From the NCBI RefSeq assembly GCF_000154785.2, contig NC_015741.1, positions 1-64,000 of the forward strand: a DNA stretch of 64,000 nucleotides, written 5' to 3'. The notes beneath the pieces were generated by a model, which worked only from the letters and a program-made list of their open reading frames with translations, was not told the DNA's origin and did not search any database. The translations under genes were made by a program, and so were the position numbers. Origin of the DNA: Roseobacter litoralis Och 149 (GTDB lineage: Bacteria > Pseudomonadota > Alphaproteobacteria > Rhodobacterales > Rhodobacteraceae). Positions 8,356 through 21,131 of the stretch are shown here, piece after piece (the stretch's first letter is position 1; every line of letters starts with the position of its first letter).

Positions 8356-9371
8356 TCGCGCCCGCGGATATGGAGCACTGCCGCGAGGCGATCCGTCATG
8401 GGTCTCTGTCCTTTCATGCGGCGTCCAAATTGCTGCCCGCGCATGTGCGGGACCCGGCCTTGGCGCTTTATGCGTTCTGCCGTTTGGCGGATGATGAGGT
8501 CGATCTGAAACAGGACAAGGTCGCGTCGGTCTTGCGGCTGCGGGATCGGCTGGATCAGGTCTATGCGGGGCGGCCCAAGAATGCGCCGACGGATCGTGCT
8601 TTTGCGGCCATCGTGGAGGAATTCGAGATGCCCCGCGCGTTGCCTGATGCCTTGCTCGAAGGGCTGGCATGGGACGCGGCAGAGCGTCGGTATGATACCC
8701 TGTCCGGTGTGAAAGACTATTCCGCGCGGGTGGCTTCGGCCGTTGGGGCGATGATGTGCGTATTGATGCGGGTGCGCGATGCGGATGCTCTGGCGCGGGC
8801 CTGTGATCTGGGCGTTGCCATGCAGTTGACCAATATTGCCCGCGATGTGGGCGAGGACGCGCTGGAGCGGCGCATTTATCTGCCGCTGGACTGGCTGGAG
8901 GAGGCCGGGATAGAGGTCGAAGCCTTTTTTGCCGACCCCGAGGCCACAAAGGCCGTGCGGGGCATGGTCAAGCGTCTGGTGATGGAGGCCAACCGCCTTT
9001 ACATGCGCTCCGAAGCGGGTGTTGGCGCATTGCCGCGCGGGTGTCGTCCGGGGATCTATGGCGCGCGGTTCATCTATGCCGGTATCGGCAGCCAGTTGAC
9101 GCGCATGGGCTACGATTCAATATCCGCGCGGGCGCGCACGAATAAATGGCAAAAGATCGGCTGGCTGGGTCAGTCCATGTTGCTGAGCGGTGCGAGCATG
9201 ATCATGCCGAAATCCTCAGTGCTCTATGCGCGACCCTTGCCGGAAGTGCAGTTTCTGGTGGATGCCACGGCGGTGGGTGCGCCGCAAAGCTCACGCAGTG
9301 ATGCACTGATTTCTATCCTTTCGACCCTCGAGTCCCGGCGTCAGGCGCAACGTGCCGAGTTGACAGGCTAA
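8352..9371 (+). CDS. crtB: phytoene synthase CrtB
   Basis: 339 aa squalene/phytoene synthase. The first Asp-rich motif ADDEVD is at 46-51 and the second is ARDVGED, with QLTNIARDVGED and YLPLDWL typical of bacterial CrtB. It condenses two geranylgeranyl diphosphates to phytoene, using the product of CrtE. It overlaps crtI by 4 bases and is followed after 23 bases by tspO in the same direction. Confidence 0.95.
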   Translation: MIAPADMEHCREAIRHGSLSFHAASKLLPAHVRDPALALYAFCRLADDEVDLKQDKVASVLRLRDRLDQVYAGRPKNAPTDRAFAAIVEEFEMPRALPDALLEGLAWDAAERRYDTLSGVKDYSARVASAVGAMMCVLMRVRDADALARACDLGVAMQLTNIARDVGEDALERRIYLPLDWLEEAGIEVEAFFADPEATKAVRGMVKRLVMEANRLYMRSEAGVGALPRGCRPGIYGARFIYAGIGSQLTRMGYDSISARARTNKWQKIGWLGQSMLLSGASMIMPKSSVLYARPLPEVQFLVDATAVGAPQSSRSDALISILSTLESRRQAQRAELTG

Positions 9372-9394
9372 AGCGTTAGCCCTACCAGACAGTC

Positions 9395-9877
9395 ATGTTC
9401 TGGCTTTTATTCAGTTTATTTCTGGTCGCCTGCGTTGGCGCGGGCCTCACCGGTGGGTTGTTCCCGCCGGGTCCGTGGTATCGAAAACTGGAAAAGCCGT
9501 GGTTTACCCCGCCCGACTGGGTATTTCCCGTTACTTGGAGCGTGCTTTATGTCTGCATCGCTGTGGCGGGCGCACGGATCGCGATGGCTGAAAACAACGC
9601 GGTGGCGATGGCTTTCTGGACCTTGCAGATCGCGTTCAACGGGTTGTGGACGCCTGTGTTCTTCGGGATCAGGAACATCAGGTTGGGCATGGCGGTCGTT
9701 TCTGTTCTCTGGTTTGTGGTGCTCGGTGGGATCATCGTGATGTGGTCTGTGGATCAGATCGCAGCCCTCTTGTTCATACCCTATCTGGTCTGGGTGACAA
9801 TTGCCGCATCCCTCAACGCCGGTGTGTGGTGGCTGAACCCGGATGTGGCGCGCAACCCGCCACATGTCGCGACCTGA
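9395..9877 (+). CDS. tspO: tryptophan-rich sensory protein TspO (CrtK)
   Basis: 160 aa with five predicted membrane helices and the conserved WYRKLEKPWFTPPDWVFPV region, plus WTPVFFG and NAGVWWLNPD near the end. TspO/CrtK is an outer-membrane tetrapyrrole-binding protein that in Rhodobacter represses photosynthesis genes in response to oxygen. Its place after crtB is conserved in purple-bacterial clusters. It converges on the outer-membrane protein gene at 9940. Confidence 0.92.
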   Translation: MFWLLFSLFLVACVGAGLTGGLFPPGPWYRKLEKPWFTPPDWVFPVTWSVLYVCIAVAGARIAMAENNAVAMAFWTLQIAFNGLWTPVFFGIRNIRLGMAVVSVLWFVVLGGIIVMWSVDQIAALLFIPYLVWVTIAASLNAGVWWLNPDVARNPPHVAT

Positions 9878-9939
9878 AACCTGCCAGAGCTGTGGTCTAG
9901 ACAGCAAACAGCACGTGTCCCGCCCGCAGGTCTTTACGG

Positions 9940-10662
9940 TTAAAACCTGTAGGAAACGCCCAATACCGGTCCTGTTTGTTCCAGCTGGAAATCATCGCCG
10001 TCATTGTCCACGTTCAGATACCGATACCCGGCGCGCGCCGTCCAGTTTTCTGCGAATTCATAGTCGAATGTAACTGTGAACTGATAGGTCTCGCGGTCGT
10101 TGATGAAATTGCCGTAATCGGCAGAGATCGTGGTGCTCCATGTATCGGATAGCTTAAAACGTCCCATCGCTGCGATGATCGGGTCGGTCCAGCTGTTGTC
10201 GTCGCCGACCGTTCTTCCGGGCTGGGTGCCGGGGCGCAGCCGCAAGGTTGTATCGGTGTTGAAATACCTCAAGCCGCCCCCGAGGTGGAGCGAATACGTT
10301 GGTGCATCCCGCATTTTGTACAGCGCCAGAGCGTTGAAAACGGTGGTCTTGGAGGACGTGTCGAGGCGCGAAAACGCGTCACCCGGTGTGCTGTTTTCAA
10401 AGCCGAGGTTGAAATACATCAGATCCGCGATGAACGTCCACTGACCGTTGCTGGCCGCAAACGCGCCCATGCCTGCAAATTCCAGATTATCGAGCGCATC
10501 GGAAAAGCTGAGTTCGCCCTCGAGCCCGCCGACGTTCAGCGTCGTCTCCGAAGCGAAAAGATAGAACGACCCCTCGTAGGTCCAAGCACTGCCCTGCGCG
10601 ACTGCGGGTCCTGCGGCGAGGGCCAGCAGTCCTGCTATGGTGCCGGCTTTGATATGATACAT
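9940..10662 (-). CDS. outer-membrane beta-barrel protein within the carotenoid region
   Basis: 240 aa from the ATG at 10662, preceded by AGGATCAG as ribosome site. A signal peptide (about 1-22, ending AVAQG) is followed by alternating amphipathic strands and a C-terminus in a terminal aromatic residue (VLGVSYRF), the mark of a BAM-assembled barrel. Function is unknown. It lies 138 bases downstream of crtC on the same strand and is not a usual photosynthesis-cluster member. The protein at 31344-32105 shares its layout and final segment (GYRYL, then a closing GPxxxVSxxF), so the two are probably paralogues. Confidence 0.8.
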   Translation of the reverse strand: MYHIKAGTIAGLLALAAGPAVAQGSAWTYEGSFYLFASETTLNVGGLEGELSFSDALDNLEFAGMGAFAASNGQWTFIADLMYFNLGFENSTPGDAFSRLDTSSKTTVFNALALYKMRDAPTYSLHLGGGLRYFNTDTTLRLRPGTQPGRTVGDDNSWTDPIIAAMGRFKLSDTWSTTISADYGNFINDRETYQFTVTFDYEFAENWTARAGYRYLNVDNDGDDFQLEQTGPVLGVSYRF

Positions 10663-10800
10663 GTTCTGATCCTCAGGCTTGGGTCGGGTCGATTCAGTTT
10701 TGACGATCCAATACACCCTGAGTAGAAATTTTACATTAAGAGCGCAACCTGAGAGTTTCTAACGCTACCGAACGCCTGTCTTGCAGTGCAGGGAGGCCGG

Positions 10801-11820
10801 TCAGTCCCAAATCCAGTTTTTCCGGCGGGGCACGCGCACGGCGAGCATGGGTTTTAAAAGCGGGGATCGGAACCGGGTCAGATCAAGCGCTTCGTGCACG
10901 CCGGTTGTTTCCTCGCCGTCGATCTTCGTGCGCACGGCAGAGCGGGAATAAAACGGAGCGTCGAGCATGCTCATCACCTGATGGGGTTTATAGCCCGCAT
11001 CGGCGCGCGTCTCGCGTTTCACGGCCCAGAGCGTTCGGCGAAACCCGGTTTTCGGGGGCATTTCAATATCGCGCGCGTTGCCGTCATGATCAAAGGCAAA
11101 TCCTGCTGACAGTTCCGTGCCATCAAGACGCGTGGCGTCGTAGAAACAAGTGGCGCCCTTTGCGGTCGGGAACCGGCCCCATGTCCAATAGCTGAAGTCT
11201 TCTTCCAGCGCGCGGGATCCGAAATTTGCATCGAAATAGCCCTCGCCCTGCCATTGCCAGCCGGGGCGGTCGATATCGACGCTGATGCGTGCGCGGGGCG
11301 CAAACGGTCGCCAGATGTGGGCACCATCCGGCGTCAGGGGCAGTTCGACATTGGTGATGGCCGAAGGGGTGACGCGAATTTCGCCCTTGATGCGGTTGAT
11401 CAGGGGCGGGCTGGACACCTCGTTGATTTCAATGACCAGATCGTTGCCATCCCAGCGCATCATCGACGGGCCGACCTGCAGCCGGGAGGCGGTCTGGCGC
11501 AGCGCGCTTTGCCCCCGGTCGGTCATGGTGAACCGTCCGCCGGGCCCGTAGGTGGCGACATTGATGCAGACGTGATCCTGCGGGCATTTGCGCCCGGACC
11601 AGCGATACCACGGCGAAAACACCGATCCGATAAATCCGATGACGGAAACCGCGCGCGTGCCGCAATCGCTCAGCCCGTCGACATACCACCAGGCGTAGCC
11701 GTTGGGGCCGACAGCGACGTTGAAGTTTGGGCGCGCAAGATCGCCTCTGCCGCGTGCCGGGCGGAGAGTGTCGCCATCGGGACCCCCGCGCCCGGATGCG
11801 TGCCGCCCCCCGCGAGCCAA
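10801..11820 (-). CDS. crtC: hydroxyneurosporene synthase (carotenoid 1,2-hydratase) CrtC
   Basis: About 339 aa if translation starts at the TTG at 11820. The conserved family region begins about 27 residues later (RPNFNVAVGPNGYAWWYVD, then GFIGSVFSPWYRWSGR). CrtC hydrates the psi-end of neurosporene in the spheroidene branch. The start is uncertain: no ATG or GTG occurs in frame between 12018 and the conserved core, and the region overlaps the 3' end of crtD, which stops at 11670. A start at 12018 would overlap crtD by 349 bases and add an unlike, Asp/Ala-rich tail. Function is sure; the 5' end is not. Confidence 0.82.
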   Translation of the reverse strand: MARGGRHASGRGGPDGDTLRPARGRGDLARPNFNVAVGPNGYAWWYVDGLSDCGTRAVSVIGFIGSVFSPWYRWSGRKCPQDHVCINVATYGPGGRFTMTDRGQSALRQTASRLQVGPSMMRWDGNDLVIEINEVSSPPLINRIKGEIRVTPSAITNVELPLTPDGAHIWRPFAPRARISVDIDRPGWQWQGEGYFDANFGSRALEEDFSYWTWGRFPTAKGATCFYDATRLDGTELSAGFAFDHDGNARDIEMPPKTGFRRTLWAVKRETRADAGYKPHQVMSMLDAPFYSRSAVRTKIDGEETTGVHEALDLTRFRSPLLKPMLAVRVPRRKNWIWD

Positions 11821-13220
11821 AGCCCCGCGATCGGTGTCTGTGCCGTCGGACGCTGAAGCGCTGCCGTCAGCCCATGCGGCGTCTGGCCGTAAAGCGCGCC
11901 GAGCGTTTCGGGAAAGAGCGTCGCGAAGTCCTGCGGCGTTGTGAGTGTCGCTGTTGTCGGCATCGGTGTGAAAGTCACGCCCATATCCGCCATCTGTCGC
12001 ATGATCTGCTGGTGCCATTTTTCAATCTCCTGTGGGGGAGTGTGTTTGTCTGTTGCGGGAGCGTTCGAGATCATCTCGAAACGCTCAAGGTTGGGGATGT
12101 CTGCGCCGTGACCTCGGTCTTCGGCACAGAGATACAGTGTGGGATCCGCGGGCATGCGGCCTGCCATCAATTCGGTAAACTCGCGATCCGGGTCTGCTGC
12201 AAAGAAGACATTGTGATGGGCCAGATCATGGCCCTGCGGGGTTGCCGCAAAGCTGTGGACACGGGCCGAGAAAGATCTGGGCAGTTTGGCGGTTTGTGGG
12301 GCGACGACCTTTAGGTCCGTACCCATGCTGCCAGTGGCCAAGGCGCGGGGGTCGCCTGCATAGAGGATGGCGTCGGCTTCCAGCAGATAGGTGCCGTCGA
12401 TTTCAACGCCCACGGCGCGCCCGCCCACTGTTTTGATGCGGTCCACGTGGGTGTTGTAGCGGATGTCGACACCTGCGTGTCGCGCCAGTTTGGCGATGGC
12501 GTGGGCCAGTTTGTGCATGCCGCCCTCAACCACCCAGACGCCTGCGGCCTCTGCCTGCCAGATCAGCGACAGGATCGCCGGGCTGAGATGCGGCGCACCG
12601 CCCACATATGTGGCATAGCGGCCAAAGAGTTGTGAAAGCCTTGGGTCGCTGAAGGCGCGGCCCAGCGATGTTTTCAACGTCGACAGCGGGGCCATCGCGG
12701 CAATCAACTGCGGTTGTTTGAGGACATGCGGGACAAGTTCACGCATCTTGGGCGTGGGCGCCTGCATCATCGGCGCGTCAAACGCATCAAACAGCTGTTG
12801 GGTGCGTCTGTTGAAACGCATGAATTGATCTGCGGCCTTGTTTCCGGCGAAGGCGGCTATGGCGTCGCGGGTCAAAAGCGGGTCTGCGTGCAGGTCCAGC
12901 TTGCTGCCATCGGGCCAGAAGTGCCGCGCGAGGACGCTTTGTGGCACAAGCGTCACATGGTCCTTGAGCCGCGTGCCCGCGCAGGCGAACAGATCATCAA
13001 AGACGTGGCGCATGGTCAGGACGGTGGGCCCGGCATCAACCGGTCCTGCCGCACTGTGTACGGTTCTGATTTTCCCGCCGGGGTGGTTGTGCCGCTCAAG
13101 CAAAGTGACCTGCATGCCGCTGGTCGCAAGGCGCAGCGCGGCGGCAAGACCTGCGATGCCCGCACCAATCACGATGGCGCGTGGCCTGTCGGGAATAAGG
13201 GGGGCTGTTGAAACATGCAT
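11670..13220 (-). CDS. crtD: hydroxyneurosporene (methoxyneurosporene) dehydrogenase CrtD
   Basis: 516 aa. The FAD Rossmann motif GAGIAG is at 19-24 and the C-terminal GLWLAGGGTHPGAGVPM marks the CrtI/CrtD desaturase family. CrtD introduces the C-3,4 double bond in the spheroidene pathway. It is divergent from crtE across a short region with two PpsR boxes. The C-terminal tail after ILRAQ (about 18 residues, Ser/Thr/Pro rich) runs into the crtC coding region and looks unlike a conserved end, raising the possibility of a small frame change near the junction. Confidence 0.92.
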   Translation of the reverse strand: MHVSTAPLIPDRPRAIVIGAGIAGLAAALRLATSGMQVTLLERHNHPGGKIRTVHSAAGPVDAGPTVLTMRHVFDDLFACAGTRLKDHVTLVPQSVLARHFWPDGSKLDLHADPLLTRDAIAAFAGNKAADQFMRFNRRTQQLFDAFDAPMMQAPTPKMRELVPHVLKQPQLIAAMAPLSTLKTSLGRAFSDPRLSQLFGRYATYVGGAPHLSPAILSLIWQAEAAGVWVVEGGMHKLAHAIAKLARHAGVDIRYNTHVDRIKTVGGRAVGVEIDGTYLLEADAILYAGDPRALATGSMGTDLKVVAPQTAKLPRSFSARVHSFAATPQGHDLAHHNVFFAADPDREFTELMAGRMPADPTLYLCAEDRGHGADIPNLERFEMISNAPATDKHTPPQEIEKWHQQIMRQMADMGVTFTPMPTTATLTTPQDFATLFPETLGALYGQTPHGLTAALQRPTAQTPIAGLWLAGGGTHPGAGVPMATLSARHAAEAILRAQTSTSLSAPTATPGGMSTG

Positions 13221-13248
13221 AAGGGATTGTTGACTCGAATGACGAAAG

Positions 13249-13290
13249 TGTCCAGTATGATTTACACTTTAGTGTCGGAAAAAACTGACA
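13249..13290. promoter_or_regulatory. two PpsR/CrtJ operators between crtD and crtE
   Basis: TGTCCAGTATGATTTACA at 13249-13266 and TGTCGGAAAAAACTGACA at 13273-13290, both TGT-N12-ACA with 6 bases between them, in the divergent crtD/crtE promoter. The close spacing fits cooperative PpsR binding. The site would control the head of the crtEF-bchCXYZ-puf transcription chain. Confidence 0.82.
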
Positions 13291-13313
13291 CTTGCGCTCG
13301 AAAGGATCTCCAC

Positions 13314-14198
13314 ATGGGCATGAATTCGCGAATTGAAGCCGCCATTGCGCAAGCTGTCGCCGTTGGGCAGGGGCGGGGGGCTGTGCCTGTCAGGCTGTCA
13401 TCCGCGCTTGGATATGCGACTGCGCCGGGGGGCGCGCGCATCCGGCCGACGATTCTTACGTCCGTTGCGATGGCCTGTGGCGATGATCAACCCAAGCTGA
13501 CAGATGCGGCTGCTGCTGCGCTGGAACTGATCCATTGTGCCAGCCTTGTGCATGATGACCTGCCTTGTTTTGACGACGCGGATATGCGCCGCGGCAAGCC
13601 CTCGGTGCACAAAGCCTATTCTGAGCCGCTGGCGGTGCTGGCGGGTGATAGTCTGATCGTGCTGGCTTTCGAAATTCTGGCGCGCGAGTCCGGCCTTGCG
13701 CCCGACCGTGTGGCGCAAATGATTCTCATTCTTTCACAACGCACTGGCATGCCGGGCGGCATCTGCGCCGGGCAGGGCTGGGAGAGCGAGGCGGAGATTG
13801 ATCTGTCCGCCTATCATCAGGCCAAGACCGGGGCACTGTTCATTGCGGCGACGCAGATGGGGGCGGTGGCTGCCGGTCAGGACGCTGAGCCATGGTTTGA
13901 ACTGGGTGCGCGGATCGGTGAGGCCTTTCAGGTCGCAGATGATTTGCGCGACGCTCTTTATGACGCCGAAACACTGGGCAAGCCTGCCGGTCAGGATGAT
14001 CTGCATGGGCGGCCCAATGCGGTGACGCTCTTGGGTGTTCAGGGGGCGATTTCGCGGCTCAAGGATATTCTGGGTGGGGCTATTGCCTCCATCCCATCCT
14101 GCCGGGGCGAGGCGCAACTGGCCGATATGGTGCGCAGATATGCAGAGCGTCTGACGCCTGTGGCCCCGAATGTTGCGGCCTCGCGCAGTAATGTCTGA
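13314..14198 (+). CDS. crtE: geranylgeranyl diphosphate synthase CrtE
   Basis: 294 aa from the ATG at 13314, chosen because AAAGGA lies 8-13 bases before it and because an earlier start would lie across the PpsR boxes. The first Asp-rich motif DDLPCFDD is at 81-88 and the second is ADDLRD, typical of trans-isoprenyl diphosphate synthases. It makes GGPP for carotenoids and the bacteriochlorophyll tail, downstream of Dxs. The 3' end overlaps crtF by 8 bases. First gene of the rightward superoperon. Confidence 0.93.
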   Translation: MGMNSRIEAAIAQAVAVGQGRGAVPVRLSSALGYATAPGGARIRPTILTSVAMACGDDQPKLTDAAAAALELIHCASLVHDDLPCFDDADMRRGKPSVHKAYSEPLAVLAGDSLIVLAFEILARESGLAPDRVAQMILILSQRTGMPGGICAGQGWESEAEIDLSAYHQAKTGALFIAATQMGAVAAGQDAEPWFELGARIGEAFQVADDLRDALYDAETLGKPAGQDDLHGRPNAVTLLGVQGAISRLKDILGGAIASIPSCRGEAQLADMVRRYAERLTPVAPNVAASRSNV

Positions 14199-15333
14199 CA
14201 TAGCAAGGCCGGACCATGCGCAGGACATGCCGGAGTGGCGCGGCGGTTGGCTGAACCGTCTGGTTGCCAGCCCCGGTTTTCAAAGTTGGGCGAGTTGGTT
14301 TCCGCTGACACGCGGACAGGCGCGCCGGGATGGTGCGATCCTTTTCGATGTGGTGCAGGGGTTTGTGCAAAGCCAGGTCTTGATGGCTGTGGTGGAGCTT
14401 GACTTGCTGCGTCGTCTGCGCGGTGGGCCGCAATCGGCGGAGGTGCTGGGGCGGGCGACGGCGATCCCGCCCGAACGGATGCAGGTCTTGTTGCAGGCCG
14501 CAGCCGCGTTGAAATTGCTCAAGCGGACGCGGAACGGGCAATATAGTTTGGCGCGCAAGGGCGCGGCTCTGATGGGGGTGCCGGGGTTGGAGGCGATGAT
14601 TCGTCATCACCGGGCCTTTTACGCAGACCTGAAAGATCCCGTCGATCTGCTACGCGGACCGGAGCGCACGGAGCTGTCCGAATTCTGGCCCTATGTATTC
14701 GGCGCGCGTGGTGAGATCGACCCGCAGGTGGCCGAGGCCTATTCCGATCTGATGGCGCAGAGCCAGCTTTTGGTGGCGCAGGATACGTTGCGCACGGTGT
14801 CACTGAAAGGCGTGCAGCATTTGCTGGACATCGGTGGGGGCACGGGCGCGTTTTTGAAGGCGGTGGGGGATGCTTATCCCCGCCTGAAAATGTCCCTCTT
14901 TGATTTGCCGCAGGTCACACCCGGCGCCACGGCGCGGTTTGAACTGGCGGGGATGATGGATCGTGTCACCCTGCACCCCGGTTCGTTCCGCGATAACCTC
15001 TTGCCGGATGGGGCAGATGCGATTTCCCTGATCCGGGTTCTGTATGATCACGCCGATGACACGGTGGCGACGCTGCTGGATGACGTCTTTGACGCGCTGC
15101 CGGATGGCGGGCGGCTGATCATCTCGGAACCCATGGGCGGCGGCGCGCAGCCGGATCGGACGGGGGATGTGTATTTCGCCTTTTACACAATGGCGATGCA
15201 GACAGGGCGCACACGGTCAGCCGAAGAGATCACAGCGCTGTGTCAGGCGGCTGGTTTTACCGACATCCGCTGCCCCCGCCCGGCGCGTAATTACGTGACG
15301 CGGGTGATCTCGGCACGCAAGCCAAATCAATGA
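14191..15333 (+). CDS. crtF: hydroxyneurosporene O-methyltransferase CrtF
   Basis: 380 aa from the ATG at 14191, which overlaps the crtE stop. An N-terminal winged-helix dimerisation region is followed by a SAM-binding motif ([10 protein letters not shown], about 211-220) and the O-methyltransferase C-terminal half. CrtF methylates 1-hydroxy carotenoids to the methoxy forms in spheroidene synthesis. It precedes bchC, separated by the PpsR-type promoter at 15343-15386. Confidence 0.94.
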   Translation: MSDIARPDHAQDMPEWRGGWLNRLVASPGFQSWASWFPLTRGQARRDGAILFDVVQGFVQSQVLMAVVELDLLRRLRGGPQSAEVLGRATAIPPERMQVLLQAAAALKLLKRTRNGQYSLARKGAALMGVPGLEAMIRHHRAFYADLKDPVDLLRGPERTELSEFWPYVFGARGEIDPQVAEAYSDLMAQSQLLVAQDTLRTVSLKGVQHLLDIGGGTGAFLKAVGDAYPRLKMSLFDLPQVTPGATARFELAGMMDRVTLHPGSFRDNLLPDGADAISLIRVLYDHADDTVATLLDDVFDALPDGGRLIISEPMGGGAQPDRTGDVYFAFYTMAMQTGRTRSAEEITALCQAAGFTDIRCPRPARNYVTRVISARKPNQ

Positions 15334-15342
15334 CGCAAAATG

Positions 15343-15386
15343 TGTCAATTATAGTTGACACACTGACGTGTAAGTTTAAACTGACA
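15343..15386. promoter_or_regulatory. two PpsR/CrtJ operators upstream of bchC
   Basis: TGTCAATTATAGTTGACA at 15343-15360 and TGTAAGTTTAAACTGACA at 15369-15386, both TGT-N12-ACA, 8 bases apart. This is the arrangement known at bchC promoters of Rhodobacter, where PpsR/CrtJ represses in oxygen. Confidence 0.85.
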
Positions 15387-15460
15387 TGTAACGAAGCCAG
15401 AATCTGTGAGTCTTGCTGGACAGTATTTGCCCCAGGACTCAGCCGGAAGGAGCCAAACCA

Positions 15461-16402
15461 GTGGACACCACAGCCGTTCTTCTGAAAGGTCCCAAAGACC
15501 TCGATGTTGACACCCTGCAGCTACATGCGCCGGGTGACGGGGATCTTGTGGTCGAGATTGAACACTCCGGTATTTCAACAGGCACGGAAAAGCTTTTCTG
15601 GTCCGGAGAGATGCCCCCATTCCCCGGCATGGGTTATCCGCTTGTGCCCGGCTATGAAGCGGTGGGCGAAGTGGTTGAGGCCGACAAGGCCACAGGGTTC
15701 AAGGTTGGCGAACGTGTGTTTGTCCCCGGTGCGAATTGCTATGATGGTGCCTTTGGTCTGTTCGGGGGGGCGGCGTCGCGTGTCGTTACCGCGTCGGATC
15801 GTGTGACCCGTATTGATGCGGGGCACGGTGCAAGCGGCGCGCTTCTGGCGCTGGCCGCGACGGCGCGCCATTCCATGGCCGGTCTGAACAAATCCGTCCC
15901 CGACCTGATCGTGGGTCACGGTGTGCTGGGCCGTTTGCTGGCGCGTCTGACAATTGCCGCCGGTGCGCCTGCGCCGATGGTTTGGGAAATTGACGAAAGC
16001 CGTCGCAAGGGTGCGCAAGGCTATGAGGTGATCGCGCCCGAAGACGATCCGCGCCGGGATTATACATCGGTCTATGATGCTTCCGGTTCGGTTGAGGTGC
16101 TCAACGATCTGGTGGGGCGTCTGGCCAAGGGCGGTGAAATCGTGCTGGCGGGGTTTTACACAACGCCGATCAGCTTTGCCTTTCCGCCTGCCTTTATGAA
16201 AGAGGCGCGGTTCCGTGTGGCGGCTGAGTGGACACATGACGATCTTGCAGCGACGCGCGCACTTGTCGAGGGCGGATCGCTCAGCCTCGATAATCTTATT
16301 ACACATCAGGCCAGCCACCTGAATGCACGGGCGGCCTACGCTCAGGCATTCACGGACCCGGACTGTCTCAAGATGATATTGAACTGGAAGGACGTGGCAT
16401 GA
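15461..16402 (+). CDS. bchC: 3-hydroxyethyl bacteriochlorophyllide a dehydrogenase BchC
   Basis: 313 aa from the GTG at 15461, preceded by GGAAGGAG. MDR-type dehydrogenase with an N-terminal GroES-like part ([28 protein letters not shown]) and a nucleotide-binding region ([14 protein letters not shown]). It oxidises the 3-hydroxyethyl to the 3-acetyl group of bacteriochlorophyllide a. The stop overlaps the bchX start (ATGA). An upstream ATG at 15413 lacks a ribosome site and gives an unlike N-terminus. Confidence 0.94.
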   Translation: MDTTAVLLKGPKDLDVDTLQLHAPGDGDLVVEIEHSGISTGTEKLFWSGEMPPFPGMGYPLVPGYEAVGEVVEADKATGFKVGERVFVPGANCYDGAFGLFGGAASRVVTASDRVTRIDAGHGASGALLALAATARHSMAGLNKSVPDLIVGHGVLGRLLARLTIAAGAPAPMVWEIDESRRKGAQGYEVIAPEDDPRRDYTSVYDASGSVEVLNDLVGRLAKGGEIVLAGFYTTPISFAFPPAFMKEARFRVAAEWTHDDLAATRALVEGGSLSLDNLITHQASHLNARAAYAQAFTDPDCLKMILNWKDVA

Positions 16403-17403
16403 AAGATGAGGTTCCAAACCTGAAGGACTTCGACAAACGTTTGCGTGACGAAGCGCAGGCTGAGCCTACGCTGGAAGTCCCGCAAGGCGAGCCCACATCC
16501 AAGACGCAGATCATCGCGATCTACGGCAAGGGTGGTATCGGCAAATCCTTTACGCTCGCAAACCTCAGCCACATGATGGCCGAGCAAGGCAAGCGCGTCC
16601 TGTTGATCGGCTGCGATCCGAAATCTGATACGACCTCGTTGCTCTTTGGGGGCAAGGCCTGCCCGACGATCATCGAAACCTCGACGCGCAAGAAACTTGC
16701 AGGCGAAGAGGTCAAGATCGGTGATGTCTGCTTCAAGCGCGGCGGTGTGTTCGCGATGGAACTTGGTGGCCCCGAAGTGGGTCGCGGCTGCGGTGGTCGT
16801 GGGATCATCCACGGGTTTGAGCTGCTGGAAAAGCTTGGCTTTCATGACTGGGATTTCGACTACGTCCTGCTCGACTTCCTCGGCGACGTGGTCTGCGGCG
16901 GCTTTGGTCTGCCCATTGCCCGCGACATGGCGCAAAAGGTGATCCTGGTTGCCTCGAACGATTTGCAGTCTCTCTATGTGGCGAACAACGTCTGTTCCGC
17001 CGTTGAGTACTTCCGCAAGATGGGCGGCAATGTCGGTGTTGCAGGACTGGTCATAAACAAGGATGACGGCTCAGGCGAAGCGGCGGCCTTTGCCAAAGCG
17101 GTCGACATTCCGGTTCTCGCATCCATCCCGCAGGACGATGACCTGCGCAAGAAATCTGCAAACTACCAGATCGTCGGCACCAGCAAATCCCAGTGGGGCG
17201 ATATGTTCGCAGCCTTGGGTGATAATGTTGCTGTCGCCCCTCCGGTTCGGCCAACGCCGCTGGATCAGGACGGATTGCTGGACCTTTTCGACGCCTCTGA
17301 AACGGGGGGCGACTATGTTCTTGTCCCGGCCACGGATGTGGACATGCGCGGCAAGAACGCTGAACCCAAGCCTTCGCTGGAGGTTGTCTATGACGATGCG
17401 TGA
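16399..17403 (+). CDS. bchX: chlorophyllide reductase iron protein BchX
   Basis: 334 aa, NifH-like. The ATP-binding P-loop GKGGIGKS is at 43-50, and the 4Fe-4S ligands are expected at Cys131 (GRGCGG) and Cys166 (VVCGG). It feeds electrons to the BchY-BchZ component to reduce ring B of chlorophyllide a. Its N-terminal ~30 residues are charged and variable. Its 3' end overlaps a small 57-aa reading frame by 14 bases. Confidence 0.96.
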   Translation: MKDEVPNLKDFDKRLRDEAQAEPTLEVPQGEPTSKTQIIAIYGKGGIGKSFTLANLSHMMAEQGKRVLLIGCDPKSDTTSLLFGGKACPTIIETSTRKKLAGEEVKIGDVCFKRGGVFAMELGGPEVGRGCGGRGIIHGFELLEKLGFHDWDFDYVLLDFLGDVVCGGFGLPIARDMAQKVILVASNDLQSLYVANNVCSAVEYFRKMGGNVGVAGLVINKDDGSGEAAAFAKAVDIPVLASIPQDDDLRKKSANYQIVGTSKSQWGDMFAALGDNVAVAPPVRPTPLDQDGLLDLFDASETGGDYVLVPATDVDMRGKNAEPKPSLEVVYDDA

Positions 17404-17559
17404 GCGCTTTGCAAAATCGCAGCGCGCAATTGATCGCGGACATTTGCGCGGGGTCAAATCCCTTTGCATGCATGAGGTCGCGCAGGAAGCCATCGAACAG
17501 ACCCGCGAATTGCTAAGCAGCGTTTCGCAGATGGGCATTAAGCTAGAGGAAACCGGCAA

Positions 17560-17563
<4 letters not shown>
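17390..17563 (+). CDS. 57-aa hypothetical protein between bchX and bchY
   Basis: Short frame starting at ATG 17390, inside the end of bchX, and ending in TGA at 17561-17563, which overlaps the GTG start of bchY. The product ([12 protein letters not shown]...) is basic at the N-terminus, probably mostly alpha-helical (EVAQEAIEQTRELLSSVS), and ends GIKLEETGK. Overlap on both sides suggests translational coupling, possibly as a link that lets ribosomes pass from bchX to bchY. Not recognised as any named Bch protein. It fills the only gap in bchXYZ, so either it is a real small gene or the gap evolved to keep coupling. Confidence 0.55.
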
Positions 17564-20949
<3,386 letters not shown>

Positions 20950-21131
20950 AACTTTTCGTTTGGATTGCATGGCAAGCATGTGATCCGACCCGAATTCTCG
21001 ACATGTGTGCGCCTGTCGAGTCCAGAGACTGGAACCCTGGGAACAGGTTTTCAGAGCCCGGAGGGAGGCAACTCCCAAAGGACCCAGCCGTGGGGTGCAC
21101 GGCGTCAGCATAACGTTCCGGAGGAATATTT
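20950..21131 (+). other. pufQ-pufB structured leader
   Basis: No gene. Two hairpins can be drawn: GGGAG-GCAA-CTCCC at 21063-21076 and GCCGTG/CACGGC at 21087-21103, shortly before the pufB ribosome site (GGAGGAAT at 21120-21127). In Rhodobacter, 5' structures in this position help stabilise or process puf mRNA; the role here is inferred. Confidence 0.5.

Noticed and set aside
7672..8949. 425-codon antisense frame over crtI/crtB
   Set aside because: No recognisable domain, and rich in Arg/Pro/His as expected for a shadow of GC-rich genes.
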